DNA of 64,000 nt from Ramlibacter alkalitolerans (GCF_016722765.1 NZ_JAEQND010000005.1:248001-312000); one strand, 5' to 3'; numbered from the stretch's first letter, positions 47,809 through 57,294 are shown. Numbers and translations: made by a program. Notes: a model not told the origin generated them from the sequence alone.

Positions 47809-50238
47809 CTAGTCGTAGTTGCTGAACCGGCTCGGCGCCACGGAGCGCTCGCGCAGGTACTGGTAACGGGGGATATTTTCCTTGAGGGCCTGCAGCGCGT
47901 TGGAACCGAGCCGGCTGAAGCCCACGAACTCCAGCTGGAACAGGATGCGCTTGTTGGAGCTGTTGGTGCCGGCCTGCAGCCGCTCGACCACGATGCGCCC
48001 GAGCCAGCAGCCGGCGTCGTACTCCAGGCCCAGCACGCCGTCGACGATGCGCTTGTCCTTCAGGCTCACGTTCATGCGCCCGACGCTGTACCAGCGGCCT
48101 TCGCCCTCGCCCAGGCCCGGGCCGAGGTTGCGGCCCTTGTCGCCCCACAGGTCGTTGAGCGGCCACTGCCAGCCGATGTCGATCTGCTCGGAGCCTTCCT
48201 GCCCGGGGATCGTGGCCCGCTGCAGCCGGTAGGCGGCCGAGACCACGCGGTAGTTGCCGGGGCTGTAGCGCACGCCGAGCGTCTCGCGGATCGACTCGCG
48301 CGTCTTCGGGTTGAACTGGATCGTCGTGTCGGCGCTCCACTGCGGCACCAGGTTGATCGAGGCGCCGAACAGGATGTCCGACAGGCGCTCGCTCACCGGC
48401 GTGCCACCGGGCAGGGTGACGCGCTGGTCCTGGAAGCGCAGGCGCTGCGCCACGGCGAAGCGCGCCGCCTCGGCGCCGGTGTCGGGGTCGAGCAGGCGGG
48501 TGGCCGCACCGAGCGTCAGCAGGTTGTTGTCCGCGATGCGGTCGTTGCCGCCGAAGGCGTTCTCCGTGTAGACGGTCGCGAAGTTGAAGTCGTTCAGGCC
48601 CGAGTCGTAGTTGGGCAGCCGGTTCTGGTCGCGAAACGGCGTGTAGACGTAGAAGGCGCGCGGCTCCAGCGTCTGCACGAAGCGCCGCCCGAACAGGGTG
48701 GTGGCGCGCTCGAACACCAGGCCCGAGTCCAGGCTCAGGGTCGGGACCGTGACGGTGGCGCTTTCCTGCCCGAACTGGGTGCTGCGGTCGAAGTTGTAGT
48801 GGCGGGTATGCACCTGCGCCTTGGGCACGACGAACCAGCCGGGCGCCTGCCAGGGGCGGCTCACCTGCAGCAGCGCGAAGCTGCGGTGCGCGTTCGGCTG
48901 CGTCACTTCCGGCGTCGTCGGGAACAGCGCCCGCAGGCCGTCGCCGATGGAGTGCGTGAAGTGCGTGTAGTCGGCTTCGGCGTAGGTCTCCACGCCACCG
49001 GGCAGGTTGGCGCGGGTCTGGCGCGCGGTGAACTGCGGCGAGCGGTTGTACGGCGGGATGATCGCCGTGGAGGTGTCCGTCAGGTCCTGCAGCGTCTGCC
49101 AGCGCAGCATGCGCGCCGTCAGGCTCACGTCGCTCCAGCTCCAGTTCAGGATGGCGTCGTTGCTCAGCAGGCGCTGCGTGAGCGAGGCGGAATTGCGCGA
49201 GAAGTCGCGCCAGTAGTCGTCGTCGCTGACGCGATTCAGGTTCAGCGACAGCGACGACACGCCCAGGCCGGGCAGGCGCAGGGCCGATTGCGAATGCTGC
49301 GCCGTAAAGCCCCAGCGGTCTTTGTCACGCAGGCGGTCGCCGGCCAGGTAGTTGCCGCGCAGCAGGCCGTTGTAGGTCGGCTCCAGGTAGCGGAACTCGG
49401 CACCGAGGTCGACGCCCCGCTTGGACATCAGCGTGGGATAGAGCGTCGCGTCGCGGTTGGGCGCGATGTTCCAGTAATAGGGCAGCGTGAGCTCCACGCC
49501 GCTCTTGTTGTCGATGCCGAAGGTGGGCGGCAGCACGCCGCTCTTGCGCCCGTCGCCCAGCGGGAAGCTCAGCGAAGGCACCGGCAGGATCGGCAGGCCC
49601 ATGAAGCTCAGGACCGCGTTCTTCGCCTGGCCGACCTCCTCTTCCTGGTCCAGGCTGATGGAGGCGGCGCGCAGGATCCAGTCCGGCATCCAGCTCGGGC
49701 CCGGCTTGCGCTGGCAGGTGGTGTAGGTGGCGTTGCGGATCACCGCATGCTTGTCGTCGACGAAGTCGATGCGATCGGCCTGGCCGTAGGCGTCGTTGCG
49801 CAGGAAGCGGTAGCGCGGCTCGTTGAAGAAGCCCTCGAAGGCGTCGACCTTCAACTCCAGCAGCGGGCCTTCGAAGATGTTGCCGGCCTTGTTGATGTGC
49901 ACGTTGCCGCTGGCCCGCGCGAGGTCGTCGGGCTGCGTGTACTCGATGCGCCTGGCGCGGATCACCGTGTCGCCGCGGCGCAGTTCGGCGTCGCCCTCGA
50001 CGATGGTCTCCAGGTCGGGGCGGCCGCGCACCTCGTCGCCTTCGACGAAGGTGGGCAGTTGCGCGCGCACCGCCGCCGGGATGTCTTCGCGCAGCCGCGG
50101 CGTGGGTTTCAGTTGCGGCGCGTCGGCGCTCTCGCCCTGCGCCTGGGAGGCGAACGGCTGCAGCAGGCCGATCGCGACCAGCGCCACCGGGCTCAGCGCG
50201 AAACGCGCGACGCAAGCCTTGTTCTTGGGGTGATGCAT
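47809..50238 (-). CDS. lptD: LPS-assembly protein LptD
   Basis: An 809-residue outer-membrane protein. Signal peptide ends at SQAQG (about 34); the periplasmic LptA-like jellyroll (about 55-200) contains LETIVEGDAELRRGDTVIRA; the rest is the 26-strand barrel with alternating aromatic strands. LptD with LptE inserts lipopolysaccharide into the outer leaflet. The start at 50238 (MHHPKNKACVARF) is the ATG giving a normal signal peptide. The spacer to the divergent amgK gene (50239-50303) contains the hairpin GCCAGCC-GCC-GGCTGGC (50251-50267). Confidence 0.94.
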   Translation of the reverse strand: MHHPKNKACVARFALSPVALVAIGLLQPFASQAQGESADAPQLKPTPRLREDIPAAVRAQLPTFVEGDEVRGRPDLETIVEGDAELRRGDTVIRARRIEYTQPDDLARASGNVHINKAGNIFEGPLLELKVDAFEGFFNEPRYRFLRNDAYGQADRIDFVDDKHAVIRNATYTTCQRKPGPSWMPDWILRAASISLDQEEEVGQAKNAVLSFMGLPILPVPSLSFPLGDGRKSGVLPPTFGIDNKSGVELTLPYYWNIAPNRDATLYPTLMSKRGVDLGAEFRYLEPTYNGLLRGNYLAGDRLRDKDRWGFTAQHSQSALRLPGLGVSSLSLNLNRVSDDDYWRDFSRNSASLTQRLLSNDAILNWSWSDVSLTARMLRWQTLQDLTDTSTAIIPPYNRSPQFTARQTRANLPGGVETYAEADYTHFTHSIGDGLRALFPTTPEVTQPNAHRSFALLQVSRPWQAPGWFVVPKAQVHTRHYNFDRSTQFGQESATVTVPTLSLDSGLVFERATTLFGRRFVQTLEPRAFYVYTPFRDQNRLPNYDSGLNDFNFATVYTENAFGGNDRIADNNLLTLGAATRLLDPDTGAEAARFAVAQRLRFQDQRVTLPGGTPVSERLSDILFGASINLVPQWSADTTIQFNPKTRESIRETLGVRYSPGNYRVVSAAYRLQRATIPGQEGSEQIDIGWQWPLNDLWGDKGRNLGPGLGEGEGRWYSVGRMNVSLKDKRIVDGVLGLEYDAGCWLGRIVVERLQAGTNSSNKRILFQLEFVGFSRLGSNALQALKENIPRYQYLRERSVAPSRFSNYD

Positions 50239-50303
50239 CAGGGGTGGGAAGCCAGCCGCCGGCTGGCCGGCGCGCCACGTTGGATTTGTAGAATCGATTA
50301 TCC

Positions 50304-51380
50304 ATGAGCGATTCCGCGCCCACCCCTTCCGCCGTCGCCTGGAGCGACCCCCGCCGCGAAGCCGCCTTCCATGGCTGGCTGGCGCGCGTCGCCGCAACCC
50401 ACGGGCTGCAGCCCGCCAGCCTGCGCCCCGCCTCGGCGGACGCGAGTTTCCGCCGCTACCTGCGCCTGGACGGTGCCGGTCGCAGCTTCATCGTGATGGA
50501 CGCGCCGCCCGAGCGCGAGGACTGCGCTCCTTTTGTAAAGATTGCGCAACTGATGGCCGAAGCCGGCCTGTACGTTCCGCGCGTGCTCGAATGGGATGCG
50601 CCGCTGGGCTTCATGCTGCTGGACGACCTGGGCACGCAGACCATGATCGAGGTGGTGGATGCGGCCGACCCGCAGGCCAACCTGCCGCTGTACCAGCGCG
50701 CCATCGACGCGCTGATCGCCTGGCAGCTCGCCTCGAAACCCGGCGTGCTGCCGCCCTACGACGAGGCGCTGCTGGCGCGCGAGCTGGCGCTCTTTCCCGA
50801 CTGGTACCTGCAGCAGCACCGCAAGGTGGAGCTCACCCCGGCGCAGCGCGCCACGCTGGAGGCGCAGTTCCGCCTCATCATGCAGCACAACCTGGCGGCG
50901 CCCAGCGTCTACGTGCACCGCGACTTCATGCCGCGCAACCTGATGATGCCGCGCGATGCGGCCGAACCGCGGCTGGGCGTGCTCGACTTCCAGGACGCGG
51001 TGTACGGCCCGGTCACCTACGACATCGCCTGCCTGATGCGCGATGCCTTCCTGAGCTGGGACGAGGAGTTCGTGCTCGATGTCACCGTGCGCTACTGGGA
51101 GAAGGCGCGCAAGGCCGGCCTGCCGGTGGGCGAGGACTTCGGCGAGTTCTACCGCGGCGTCGAGTGGATGGGCCTGCAGCGGCACCTGAAGGTGGCCGGC
51201 ATCTTCGCGCGCCTCACGTTGCGCGACGGCAAGCCGAAGTACCTGGCCGACGCGCCGCGCTTCATCGCCTACATCCGCGCGACCACCGGCCGCTACCGCG
51301 AACTGGCGCCGCTGGCGCGCCTGGTCGACGAGGTGGAAGGCAGCGACGCCGTGAGCGGCTACGCCTTCGGCCGGATCTAG
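50304..51380 (+). CDS. amgK: N-acetylmuramate/N-acetylglucosamine anomeric kinase (AmgK)
   Basis: A 358-residue aminoglycoside-phosphotransferase-fold kinase. Nucleotide-side residues lie in ASFRRYLRL and FIVMDAPPE; the catalytic loop is VHRDFMPRNLM and the metal aspartate is in VLDFQDAVYGPVTYDIA. AmgK phosphorylates the anomeric hydroxyl of MurNAc in the recycling shortcut completed by MurU (here at 31693). The position divergent from lptD is the same as in pseudomonads, where murU follows directly; here rsmE follows instead. Confidence 0.88.
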   Translation: MSDSAPTPSAVAWSDPRREAAFHGWLARVAATHGLQPASLRPASADASFRRYLRLDGAGRSFIVMDAPPEREDCAPFVKIAQLMAEAGLYVPRVLEWDAPLGFMLLDDLGTQTMIEVVDAADPQANLPLYQRAIDALIAWQLASKPGVLPPYDEALLARELALFPDWYLQQHRKVELTPAQRATLEAQFRLIMQHNLAAPSVYVHRDFMPRNLMMPRDAAEPRLGVLDFQDAVYGPVTYDIACLMRDAFLSWDEEFVLDVTVRYWEKARKAGLPVGEDFGEFYRGVEWMGLQRHLKVAGIFARLTLRDGKPKYLADAPRFIAYIRATTGRYRELAPLARLVDEVEGSDAVSGYAFGRI

Positions 51381-51384
51381 CGGC

Positions 51385-52095
51385 GTGCCCCGCCTGTACT
51401 GCGCCGAGCCGCTGGCCAGCGGCGCGCGCCTGGCGCTGCCCGCCGGCGCGGCGCGCCACGTGCAGGTGCTGCGCTTGCAGCCCGGCACCGCGCTGACGCT
51501 GTTCGACGGCCGCGGCGGCGAGTACGAGGCCGTGGTCACGCACATGGGGCGCAGCGAGGTGCGCGTGGAGGTGGGCGCGCATCGCGCGATCGAATGCGAG
51601 CCGGCGCTCGCGGTGCACCTGGCCGTCGGCATGCCGGCCAACGAGCGCATGGACTGGCTGGTGGAGAAGGCCACCGAGCTGGGCGTGGCCTCGATCCAGC
51701 CCTTGCTGGCCGAGCGCAGCGTGCTGCGGCTGGCCGGCGAACGGGCGCAGAAGAAGCAGGCGCACTGGCAAGGGGTGGCGATCGCGGCCTGCGAGCAGTG
51801 CGGGCGCAATCGCGTGCCGCTGGTGCATGCGGTGCAGCCGCTGCAGGGATGGCTGGCGGCGGCGGATGCCGGACTCGTGCTGTCGCTGCGCCCGGGCACG
51901 CAGGCGATCGGCGCCGCTGCCGCAGCGCTGACGCAGCTGACGCTCCTCAGCGGCCCGGAAGGCGGGCTGGCGCCGGCGGAAGAGGAGGCTGCGCTGGCGC
52001 GCGGCTGGCGCGCGGTGCAGCTCGGGCCCCGGGTGCTGCGAGCCGAGACGGCGCCGATCGCGGCGCTGGCGGTGTTGACGTCGAGCGCGTCCTGA
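51385..52095 (+). CDS. rsmE: 16S rRNA (uracil-1498-N3)-methyltransferase
   Basis: A 236-residue SPOUT methyltransferase. The N-terminal PUA-like domain begins (M)PRLYCAEPLASG and ARHVQVLRLQPG; the knotted SAM site contains MDWLVEKATELGVASIQPL and LLSGPEGGLAPAEEEAA, ending LGPRVLRAETA. It methylates U1498 of 16S rRNA. GTG start 4 bases after the amgK stop indicates one transcript. Confidence 0.94.
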   Translation: MPRLYCAEPLASGARLALPAGAARHVQVLRLQPGTALTLFDGRGGEYEAVVTHMGRSEVRVEVGAHRAIECEPALAVHLAVGMPANERMDWLVEKATELGVASIQPLLAERSVLRLAGERAQKKQAHWQGVAIAACEQCGRNRVPLVHAVQPLQGWLAAADAGLVLSLRPGTQAIGAAAAALTQLTLLSGPEGGLAPAEEEAALARGWRAVQLGPRVLRAETAPIAALAVLTSSAS

Positions 52096-52134
52096 GCGCT
52101 GGGGTTCGCGCTTCGCGGCTCACCGCCAGCCTAC
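52095..52134. repeat. Half copy of the family D repeat
   Basis: GCGCTGGGGTTCGCGC followed by CTCACCGCCAGCCTAC, matching the right half of the element at 32388-32480. It begins at the rsmE stop codon. The rest of 52096-52299 is repeat material and shows no gene. Confidence 0.7.
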
Positions 52135-52200
52135 AAGGGGCAACGGTGGTGAGCCGCACGTACGCGCAGGCGAAGCCGCCTGCCGCCAACGGCAACGGCC

Positions 52201-52286
52201 GTCATTCCAGCGAAGGGGGGAATCCAGGGCTCCCGATGGGTAGGCGCCGCGCGCGCGTCCTGGATCCCCGCCTGCGCGGGGATGAC
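52201..52286. repeat. REP-like composite hairpin repeat (family A)
   Basis: Left arm GTCATTCCAGCGAAGGGGGG, degenerate, and right arm GGATCCCCGCCTGCGCGGGG ending ATGAC. The inner stem is weak in this copy. Located between convergent rsmE and the universal stress protein gene. Confidence 0.82.
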
Positions 52287-52299
52287 GGAACCGCGCCGC

Positions 52300-52800
52300 T
52301 CAATCCACCAGCGCCGCCGCCAGCAAGGCTCCCACCGCCGCCGGAATCCCGTACCGCTCCCAGTTGGACACCGCCGTGCTGGCGATCACTTCCACCGGCA
52401 CCGTCGTGCGTTCCAGCACCCGGTTGACGACGCAGTCTTCGACCAGCCGCACCAGCGAGTCCTTGCGGGCGGTTCCCATCAGGATGCGGTCGCAGCGCAG
52501 GCGCTGCGCGAACTCGGTGATGCAGGCGGCGCTGTCGCCCACCGCGGTGTGCGCCGTGTAGGCCAGCCCCGCGCGGTCGAGCCGCTGGCGGCAGGGGCCC
52601 AGCGCCTCCCGCGCCTGCTCCCCGTAGAAGACGTGGCGCTCGCGCCGGGGAATGAAGCGGGCCACGTGCCAGCGCAAGGGCGTCTGCACGTTCAGCAGGT
52701 GAATCTCCGGCGGGGTGCCGCGCAGCGCCTGGCGCAGGACGTACCGGATCACGGCCTCGTCATGGGGCGAGCCGGCCACGGGAACGAGGATCTTCGGCAT
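52300..52800 (-). CDS. Universal stress protein family protein
   Basis: A 166-residue UspA-fold protein: MPKILVPVAGSPHDEAVIRYVL at the N-terminus and CDRILMGTARKDSLVRLVED near the end. The G-2x-G-9x-G(S/T) ATP motif of ATP-binding Usps is not met, so it may be of the non-nucleotide class. A hydrophobic tail (PAAVGALLAAALVD) is unusual and could be a membrane or partner contact. Monocistronic, divergent from the MFS gene with 41 bases between. Confidence 0.85.
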   Translation of the reverse strand: MPKILVPVAGSPHDEAVIRYVLRQALRGTPPEIHLLNVQTPLRWHVARFIPRRERHVFYGEQAREALGPCRQRLDRAGLAYTAHTAVGDSAACITEFAQRLRCDRILMGTARKDSLVRLVEDCVVNRVLERTTVPVEVIASTAVSNWERYGIPAAVGALLAAALVD

Positions 52801-52841
52801 CTGGGCAGCATAGCGCGAAGGCAGCTACATTGCAGTCAGCC

Positions 52842-54020
52842 ATGAACCGCAACCTCTGGCTCCTCGCGATCCTGCAGGGCCTGTTCCTCACCAACAACGT
52901 CACCTTCATCGCCATCAACGGGCTGGTGGGGCTGTCGCTCGCCCCGTTCGGCTGGATGGCGACGCTGCCGGTGATGGGCTACGTGGTGGGCAGCGCCCTG
53001 TTCACGGGCGTGGTCGCCCGCACGCAGGCGCGCTTCGGGCGCCAGCGCGGCTTCCAGCTCGGGCTGGCGGTGGCGATCGCGTCCTCCCTGCTGTGTGCCT
53101 ATGCGGCGACCAGCCGCAACTTCTGGCTGCTGTGCGCCAGCACGCTGCTGGCCGGCTACTACGCGGCCAACGCCAGCCTCTACCGCTTCGCCTCGGCGGA
53201 ACTGGCGGCACCCGCCTTCAAGGAAAAGGCCGTCTCGCTGGTGATGGCGGGCGGGCTGATCGGCGCCATCGCCGGCCCGCGGCTGGCGGCCGGCACCCGC
53301 GAGTGGGCGGCGGCGCCCTTCGCCGGCGCCTACCTGTCGCTGGCCGGGGTGGCCCTGCTCGCGCTGGTGCTGATGGCCTTCTTGCGCTTTCCGCCGGTGG
53401 TCGCCCGCGGCTCCCAGCAGGCGGGTCGCACCGTGGCCGCGCTGCTGGCGCAACCGGCCTTCCTGGTCGCTGCGCTGGCCGGTGCGCTGGGCTACGGGGT
53501 GATGAACCTGCTGATGGCCGCCACGCCGCTGGCGATGCAGCAGTGCGGCCTGCCCTTCGGCGACGCCGCCTTCGTGCTGCAATGGCACGTGATCGGCATG
53601 TTCGCGCCCGGCTTCTTCACCGGCCACCTGATCCAGCGCTTCGGTCCACTCAGGGTGATGGCGGCCGGCGCGGCGCTCAACCTGGTGTGCATCGCCATCG
53701 CCTTGTCGGGCGTCGAACTGACGCAGTTCGCCGTCTCGCTGTTCCTGCTGGGGCTGGGGTGGAACTTCCTCTTCACCGGCAGCACGACGCTGGCGCTCAC
53801 GGCCTACGCGCCGGAGGAAAAGGACCGCGCCCAGGCGGTGCTGAACTTCATCCTTTTCAGCACGCTGGCCGTGAGCTCGTTCGCCTCCGGCGTGCTGGTC
53901 ACGACCCAGGGCTGGAGGTGGCTGAATCTCGGCTCGCTGCTGCCGATGGCCCTGATTGCCGCAGGCCTGGGCTGGCTCGCGCTGCAAAACGCGCGTCCAG
54001 CCACTGCCGCAGGTGGCTGA
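52842..54020 (+). CDS. MFS transporter
   Basis: A 392-residue carrier with about twelve hydrophobic segments, beginning MNRNLWLLAILQGLFLTNNV. It resembles uncharacterised MFS proteins of the YfcJ/drug-type branch; the substrate is unknown. An in-frame TTG at 52830 would add four residues. The last 122 bases overlap, tail to tail, with the lipase-like gene on the other strand. Confidence 0.87.
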   Translation: MNRNLWLLAILQGLFLTNNVTFIAINGLVGLSLAPFGWMATLPVMGYVVGSALFTGVVARTQARFGRQRGFQLGLAVAIASSLLCAYAATSRNFWLLCASTLLAGYYAANASLYRFASAELAAPAFKEKAVSLVMAGGLIGAIAGPRLAAGTREWAAAPFAGAYLSLAGVALLALVLMAFLRFPPVVARGSQQAGRTVAALLAQPAFLVAALAGALGYGVMNLLMAATPLAMQQCGLPFGDAAFVLQWHVIGMFAPGFFTGHLIQRFGPLRVMAAGAALNLVCIAIALSGVELTQFAVSLFLLGLGWNFLFTGSTTLALTAYAPEEKDRAQAVLNFILFSTLAVSSFASGVLVTTQGWRWLNLGSLLPMALIAAGLGWLALQNARPATAAGG

Positions 54021-54831
54021 AGACGGGCTGCGCACGCGGCTCGTTGAAGATCTCGTGGTAGAAGCTCTCGAAGCACTGCGTGCTGACGACCTTGCGCGGC
54101 GCTGCGGCGGCGAAGGCCGCGCTGCCCTTGGGGTCGACGATGCGGTCGGCGCCGCCGTACATCAGCAGCGTGGGAACCGCCCAGCGTGGCGCGCAGAACT
54201 GCACCACCTTGCCTTCATCGGCGATGAAGCGCGCGAGGCGCCCCGAGATGCGGTCGTGCACCAGCGGATCCTTGGCGTAGGCCTGCGCCACCCGGGGGTC
54301 GTGCGAGAGGAATTCCGGATCGAGGCCATTGCCGACCGCGAGGTCGGGCGCCAGCCGCGGGATGATGGCCAGCAGCAGCTTCTGCAGCACGCTCAGGCGC
54401 GGCGCCAGCGCCGGGGAGGACAGCACCAGGCCATCCACGGGGACGGTGCCACGGGCCACCAGGCTGGCCGCGACCAGGCCGCCCAGGCTGTGCCCCAGCA
54501 GGACCAGCGGCAGCTCCGGCGTGCGCTTGCGGGTGCTTTCCACGATGTCCGCCAGGTCGTCGAGCAGGCGATGCTGCTGCGGCACGGTGCCGCGCGCCCC
54601 ACCGGATTGGCCATGGCCGTAATGGTCGTAGCCGCGCACCGCGTAACCCCAGGCATTGAGCTGCCGCGCGAGGCCGTCGTAGCGCCCCGCGTGCTCGCCC
54701 AGGCCGTGCACCAGCAGCACCGTGGCGCGCGGGCGCACGTCCGGCGGAAGGGGCCAGTCCTGCACTGCCAGGTTCTCCCCGTCGCTGGCCGTGAACGTTG
54801 CAAGCGTCGACTCGGGCGCTTCTTGACTCAT
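53899..54831 (-). CDS. Alpha/beta hydrolase, monoacylglycerol lipase-like
   Basis: A 310-residue hydrolase of the lysophospholipase/monoglyceride lipase group. LLVHGLGEHAGRY forms the oxyanion region, LLGHSLGGLVAAS holds the nucleophile serine (about 118), and YGGADRIVDPKGS and FESFYHEIFNEP supply the Asp and His. The last ~35 residues (after LRQWLDARFA) are low-complexity Ser/Ala-rich and are encoded antisense to the MFS 3' end; an ancestral stop may have been lost. It probably hydrolyses short or medium acyl esters. Confidence 0.88.
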   Translation of the reverse strand: MSQEAPESTLATFTASDGENLAVQDWPLPPDVRPRATVLLVHGLGEHAGRYDGLARQLNAWGYAVRGYDHYGHGQSGGARGTVPQQHRLLDDLADIVESTRKRTPELPLVLLGHSLGGLVAASLVARGTVPVDGLVLSSPALAPRLSVLQKLLLAIIPRLAPDLAVGNGLDPEFLSHDPRVAQAYAKDPLVHDRISGRLARFIADEGKVVQFCAPRWAVPTLLMYGGADRIVDPKGSAAFAAAAPRKVVSTQCFESFYHEIFNEPRAQPVFSHLRQWLDARFAARASPGLRQSGPSAAASRDSATSSPGS

Positions 54832-54900
54832 CCACGGGGATCATGACGCCGCCCCCAGGCCTGTCCATCCACCCTTTGGAGGGTTCCCCGCCGGGAACGC

Positions 54901-56364
54901 TCAGGGCATCTGTGCCATCACTTCCGCCACGGCCGCGGTGAGGCGCCTGGCGTAGGGGACGTGCAGGAATTCGTTGGGCCCGTGCGCGTTGCTGCGCGGA
55001 CCCAGCACCCCGCAGACCATCATCTGCGCCTGCGGAAAGCCCTGCGACAGCATGTTCATCAGCGGAATCGTGCCGCCCTGGCCGATGTAGCCCACCGGCG
55101 CGCCGAAGTGCGCCAGCGAGGCGGCGTTGAGCGCCTGCTCGAACCAGGGCGTGGTGGACGGGGCGTTCCAGCCGGAGGCGGCACTGCCCGCCTCGAAGGT
55201 CACCACCGCCTGGTAGGGTGCGTTGTCCTCCAGCAGCGTCTTGAGCTCCTGCACCGCCTGCGCCGCGTCGACCAGGGGCGGAAGGCGCAGCGACAGCTTG
55301 AAGGCCGTGTAGGGGCGCAGCACGTTGCCGGCGTCCTGCAGGGCGGGCAGGCCTTCGGCACCGGTCACCGACAGCGTGGGTTTCCAGGTGCGGTTGACCA
55401 GCGCCTCGACCGGGTCGGTGGTGGTCGGCAGCGTGAAGCTGGTGGAGCCGCCGCAGTCGGCGTGGGCCCAGGGGAAGCGCTTGTAGACCTCCTCGCCCAG
55501 GATGGCGGCGGTGGCCTGCGCCTGCGCGAGGCGGTCGGCCGGCATCTCGCAGTGGAAGCTTTGCGGCAGCAGGCGCCCGGTCTTGCTGTCCTCCAGCCGG
55601 TCGAGCACCTGCCGCATGATGCGGAAGCTGGAAGGCACCAGGCCCGAGGCGTCGCCGGAATGGATGCCCTCGGTCAGCACCTGCACCTTGAGCGTGCCGC
55701 CGGCGAGGCCGCGCAGCGAGGTGGTGAGCCACAGCTGGTCGTAGTTGCCGGCGCCGGAATCGAGGCAGATCACCAGGCCCACGTCGCCCAGCCGCGGCCG
55801 CAGCGCGTCGACATAGGGCAGCAGGTCGTAGGAACCCGATTCCTCGCAGGTCTCGATGATGCCCACGATGCGCGCATGCGGCTTGCCCTGCGCCTTGAGC
55901 GCCTGCACCGCGGCGATGCTGGCGTACACCGCGTAGCCGTCGTCGGCGCCGCCGCGGCCATAGAGCTTGCCGTCCTCGTACTTGGGCGTCCAGGGGCCCA
56001 GGTCGGAGCGCCAGCCGGTGAACTCGGGCTGCTTGTCCAGGTGGCCGTACATCAGGATGGTGTGGGCGTCGGCCTTGGTCGCCTCGATCTCGAAGAACAG
56101 CACCGGCGTGCGACCGGGCAGCCGCACGATCTCGAGCTTCAGGCCCGCGACCTTCTGCGCCTCCACCCATTGCGCCGCGTTGCGCAGCACCGTCTCGATG
56201 TAGCCATGCTGCTCCCACTGCGGGTCGAACCCCGGCGACTTGGCGGGGATGGCGATGTAGTCGGTGAGCTGGCGCACGATGTCGCCGTCCCACTGGCGCG
56301 AAATTTGGTCGAGGGCCAGCGCGCTGTCGAGGATGGTGGAGGGGAGATCGCGGGGCTTGTTCAT
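54901..56364 (-). CDS. M20 family metallopeptidase
   Basis: A 487-residue di-zinc peptidase. Ligand motifs appear in order: LMYGHLDKQPEF (His, Asp), GRGGADDGYA (bridging Asp), ETCEESGS (catalytic Glu plus ligand), CLDSGAGNYD (Asp) and RSNAHGPNEF (His). The lid dimerisation domain lies between. It most resembles cytosolic nonspecific dipeptidases, with broad dipeptide specificity. The ATG at 56364 gives a full-length N-terminus; the gene diverges from the DUF72 gene. Confidence 0.92.
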   Translation of the reverse strand: MNKPRDLPSTILDSALALDQISRQWDGDIVRQLTDYIAIPAKSPGFDPQWEQHGYIETVLRNAAQWVEAQKVAGLKLEIVRLPGRTPVLFFEIEATKADAHTILMYGHLDKQPEFTGWRSDLGPWTPKYEDGKLYGRGGADDGYAVYASIAAVQALKAQGKPHARIVGIIETCEESGSYDLLPYVDALRPRLGDVGLVICLDSGAGNYDQLWLTTSLRGLAGGTLKVQVLTEGIHSGDASGLVPSSFRIMRQVLDRLEDSKTGRLLPQSFHCEMPADRLAQAQATAAILGEEVYKRFPWAHADCGGSTSFTLPTTTDPVEALVNRTWKPTLSVTGAEGLPALQDAGNVLRPYTAFKLSLRLPPLVDAAQAVQELKTLLEDNAPYQAVVTFEAGSAASGWNAPSTTPWFEQALNAASLAHFGAPVGYIGQGGTIPLMNMLSQGFPQAQMMVCGVLGPRSNAHGPNEFLHVPYARRLTAAVAEVMAQMP

Positions 56365-56421
56365 GCCCGCAACTGTACGCGGCAGTCGTCCGCTGGGCTA
56401 GGATGCGCCGCGGGAAACCCT

Positions 56422-57174
56422 ATGCAACAACGTATCCACGTCGGCGTCGGTGGCTGGACTTTCGAGCCCTGGCGCAACAACTTCTACCCGGCCGGGCTGG
56501 CGCACAGCAAGGAGCTGCACTACGCCAGCCGGCAGCTCACCGCGATCGAGGTGAACGGGACCTTCTACAGCACCTTCCAGCCGTCGACCTTCGCCAAGTG
56601 GCGCGACGAGACCCCGGAAGGCTTCGTCTTCGCGCTCAAGGCCCACCGGTTCACCACCCACCGCCGCGAGCTGGCCGGGGCCGCCGAAGGCATCGAGCGC
56701 TTCATCGGCAGCGGCATCGCGGAACTGGGCGACAAGCTCGGGCCGATCCTGTGGCAGCTGATGCCGACGACGCCGTTCCGGCCCGACGACCTGGAGCAGT
56801 TCCTGCGCCTGCTGCCCACCGAGGTGCAGGGCCGGCCGCTGCGGCACGTGCTCGATGTGCGCCACCCGAGCTTCGCCTGCGAGGAGTACCTGGAGCTGCT
56901 GGCGCGGCACGGCTGCACGACGGTCTATACCGACTCCGACAAGTTCCCGCAGATCCCGCATGCGCGCAGCGACCTGGCGTACCTGCGGCTGATGCGCAGC
57001 GTGTCCGAGTGTCCGAGCGGCTATGCCCCGGAGCAGATCACGCCCTGGGTGCGGGCCGCACAGGAGTGGGTGGCGATGGATGCGGGCAAGGAAGCCTTCG
57101 TGTTCTTCATCAGCGCCGCGAAGGAGCGCAATCCGGCGGCAGCAATGGAGTTCCTGCGGCAGTTGCGCCCGTAG
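56422..57174 (+). CDS. DUF72 domain protein
   Basis: A 250-residue TIM-barrel protein beginning MQQRIHVGVGGWTFEPWRNNFYP, with the family features YASRQLTAIEVNGTFYSTF, KAHRFTTHRREL and LDVRHPSF. The family is related to YecE; the biochemical role is not established. It lies between the divergent peptidase gene and a convergent yigZ-type gene, with a family A repeat at its 3' side. Confidence 0.9.
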   Translation: MQQRIHVGVGGWTFEPWRNNFYPAGLAHSKELHYASRQLTAIEVNGTFYSTFQPSTFAKWRDETPEGFVFALKAHRFTTHRRELAGAAEGIERFIGSGIAELGDKLGPILWQLMPTTPFRPDDLEQFLRLLPTEVQGRPLRHVLDVRHPSFACEEYLELLARHGCTTVYTDSDKFPQIPHARSDLAYLRLMRSVSECPSGYAPEQITPWVRAAQEWVAMDAGKEAFVFFISAAKERNPAAAMEFLRQLRP

Positions 57175-57193
57175 CCGTCAGCGCGGCCCGGCC

Positions 57194-57292
57194 GTCATTC
57201 CCGCGGAGGCGGGAATCCAGGGCTCCCGATGTCACGCGCTGCGCGCGTGCTGCCCTGGGTCCCCGCCTGCGCGCCGCCTGCGCGGGGATGAC
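57194..57292. repeat. REP-like composite hairpin repeat (family A)
   Basis: Left arm GTCATTCCCGCGGAGGCGGG, inner stem CACGCGC (57233-57239), TGC, GCGCGTG (57243-57249), and a right arm with a small internal duplication (GCCTGCGCGCCGCCTGCGCG). It lies between convergent genes and ends 2 bases before the yigZ stop. Confidence 0.87.
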
Positions 57293-57294
57293 GA

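Noticed and set aside
47882-50307. Plus-strand frames opposite lptD and surA
   Set aside because: Antisense shadows of well-recognised envelope genes, without ribosome sites or domains.
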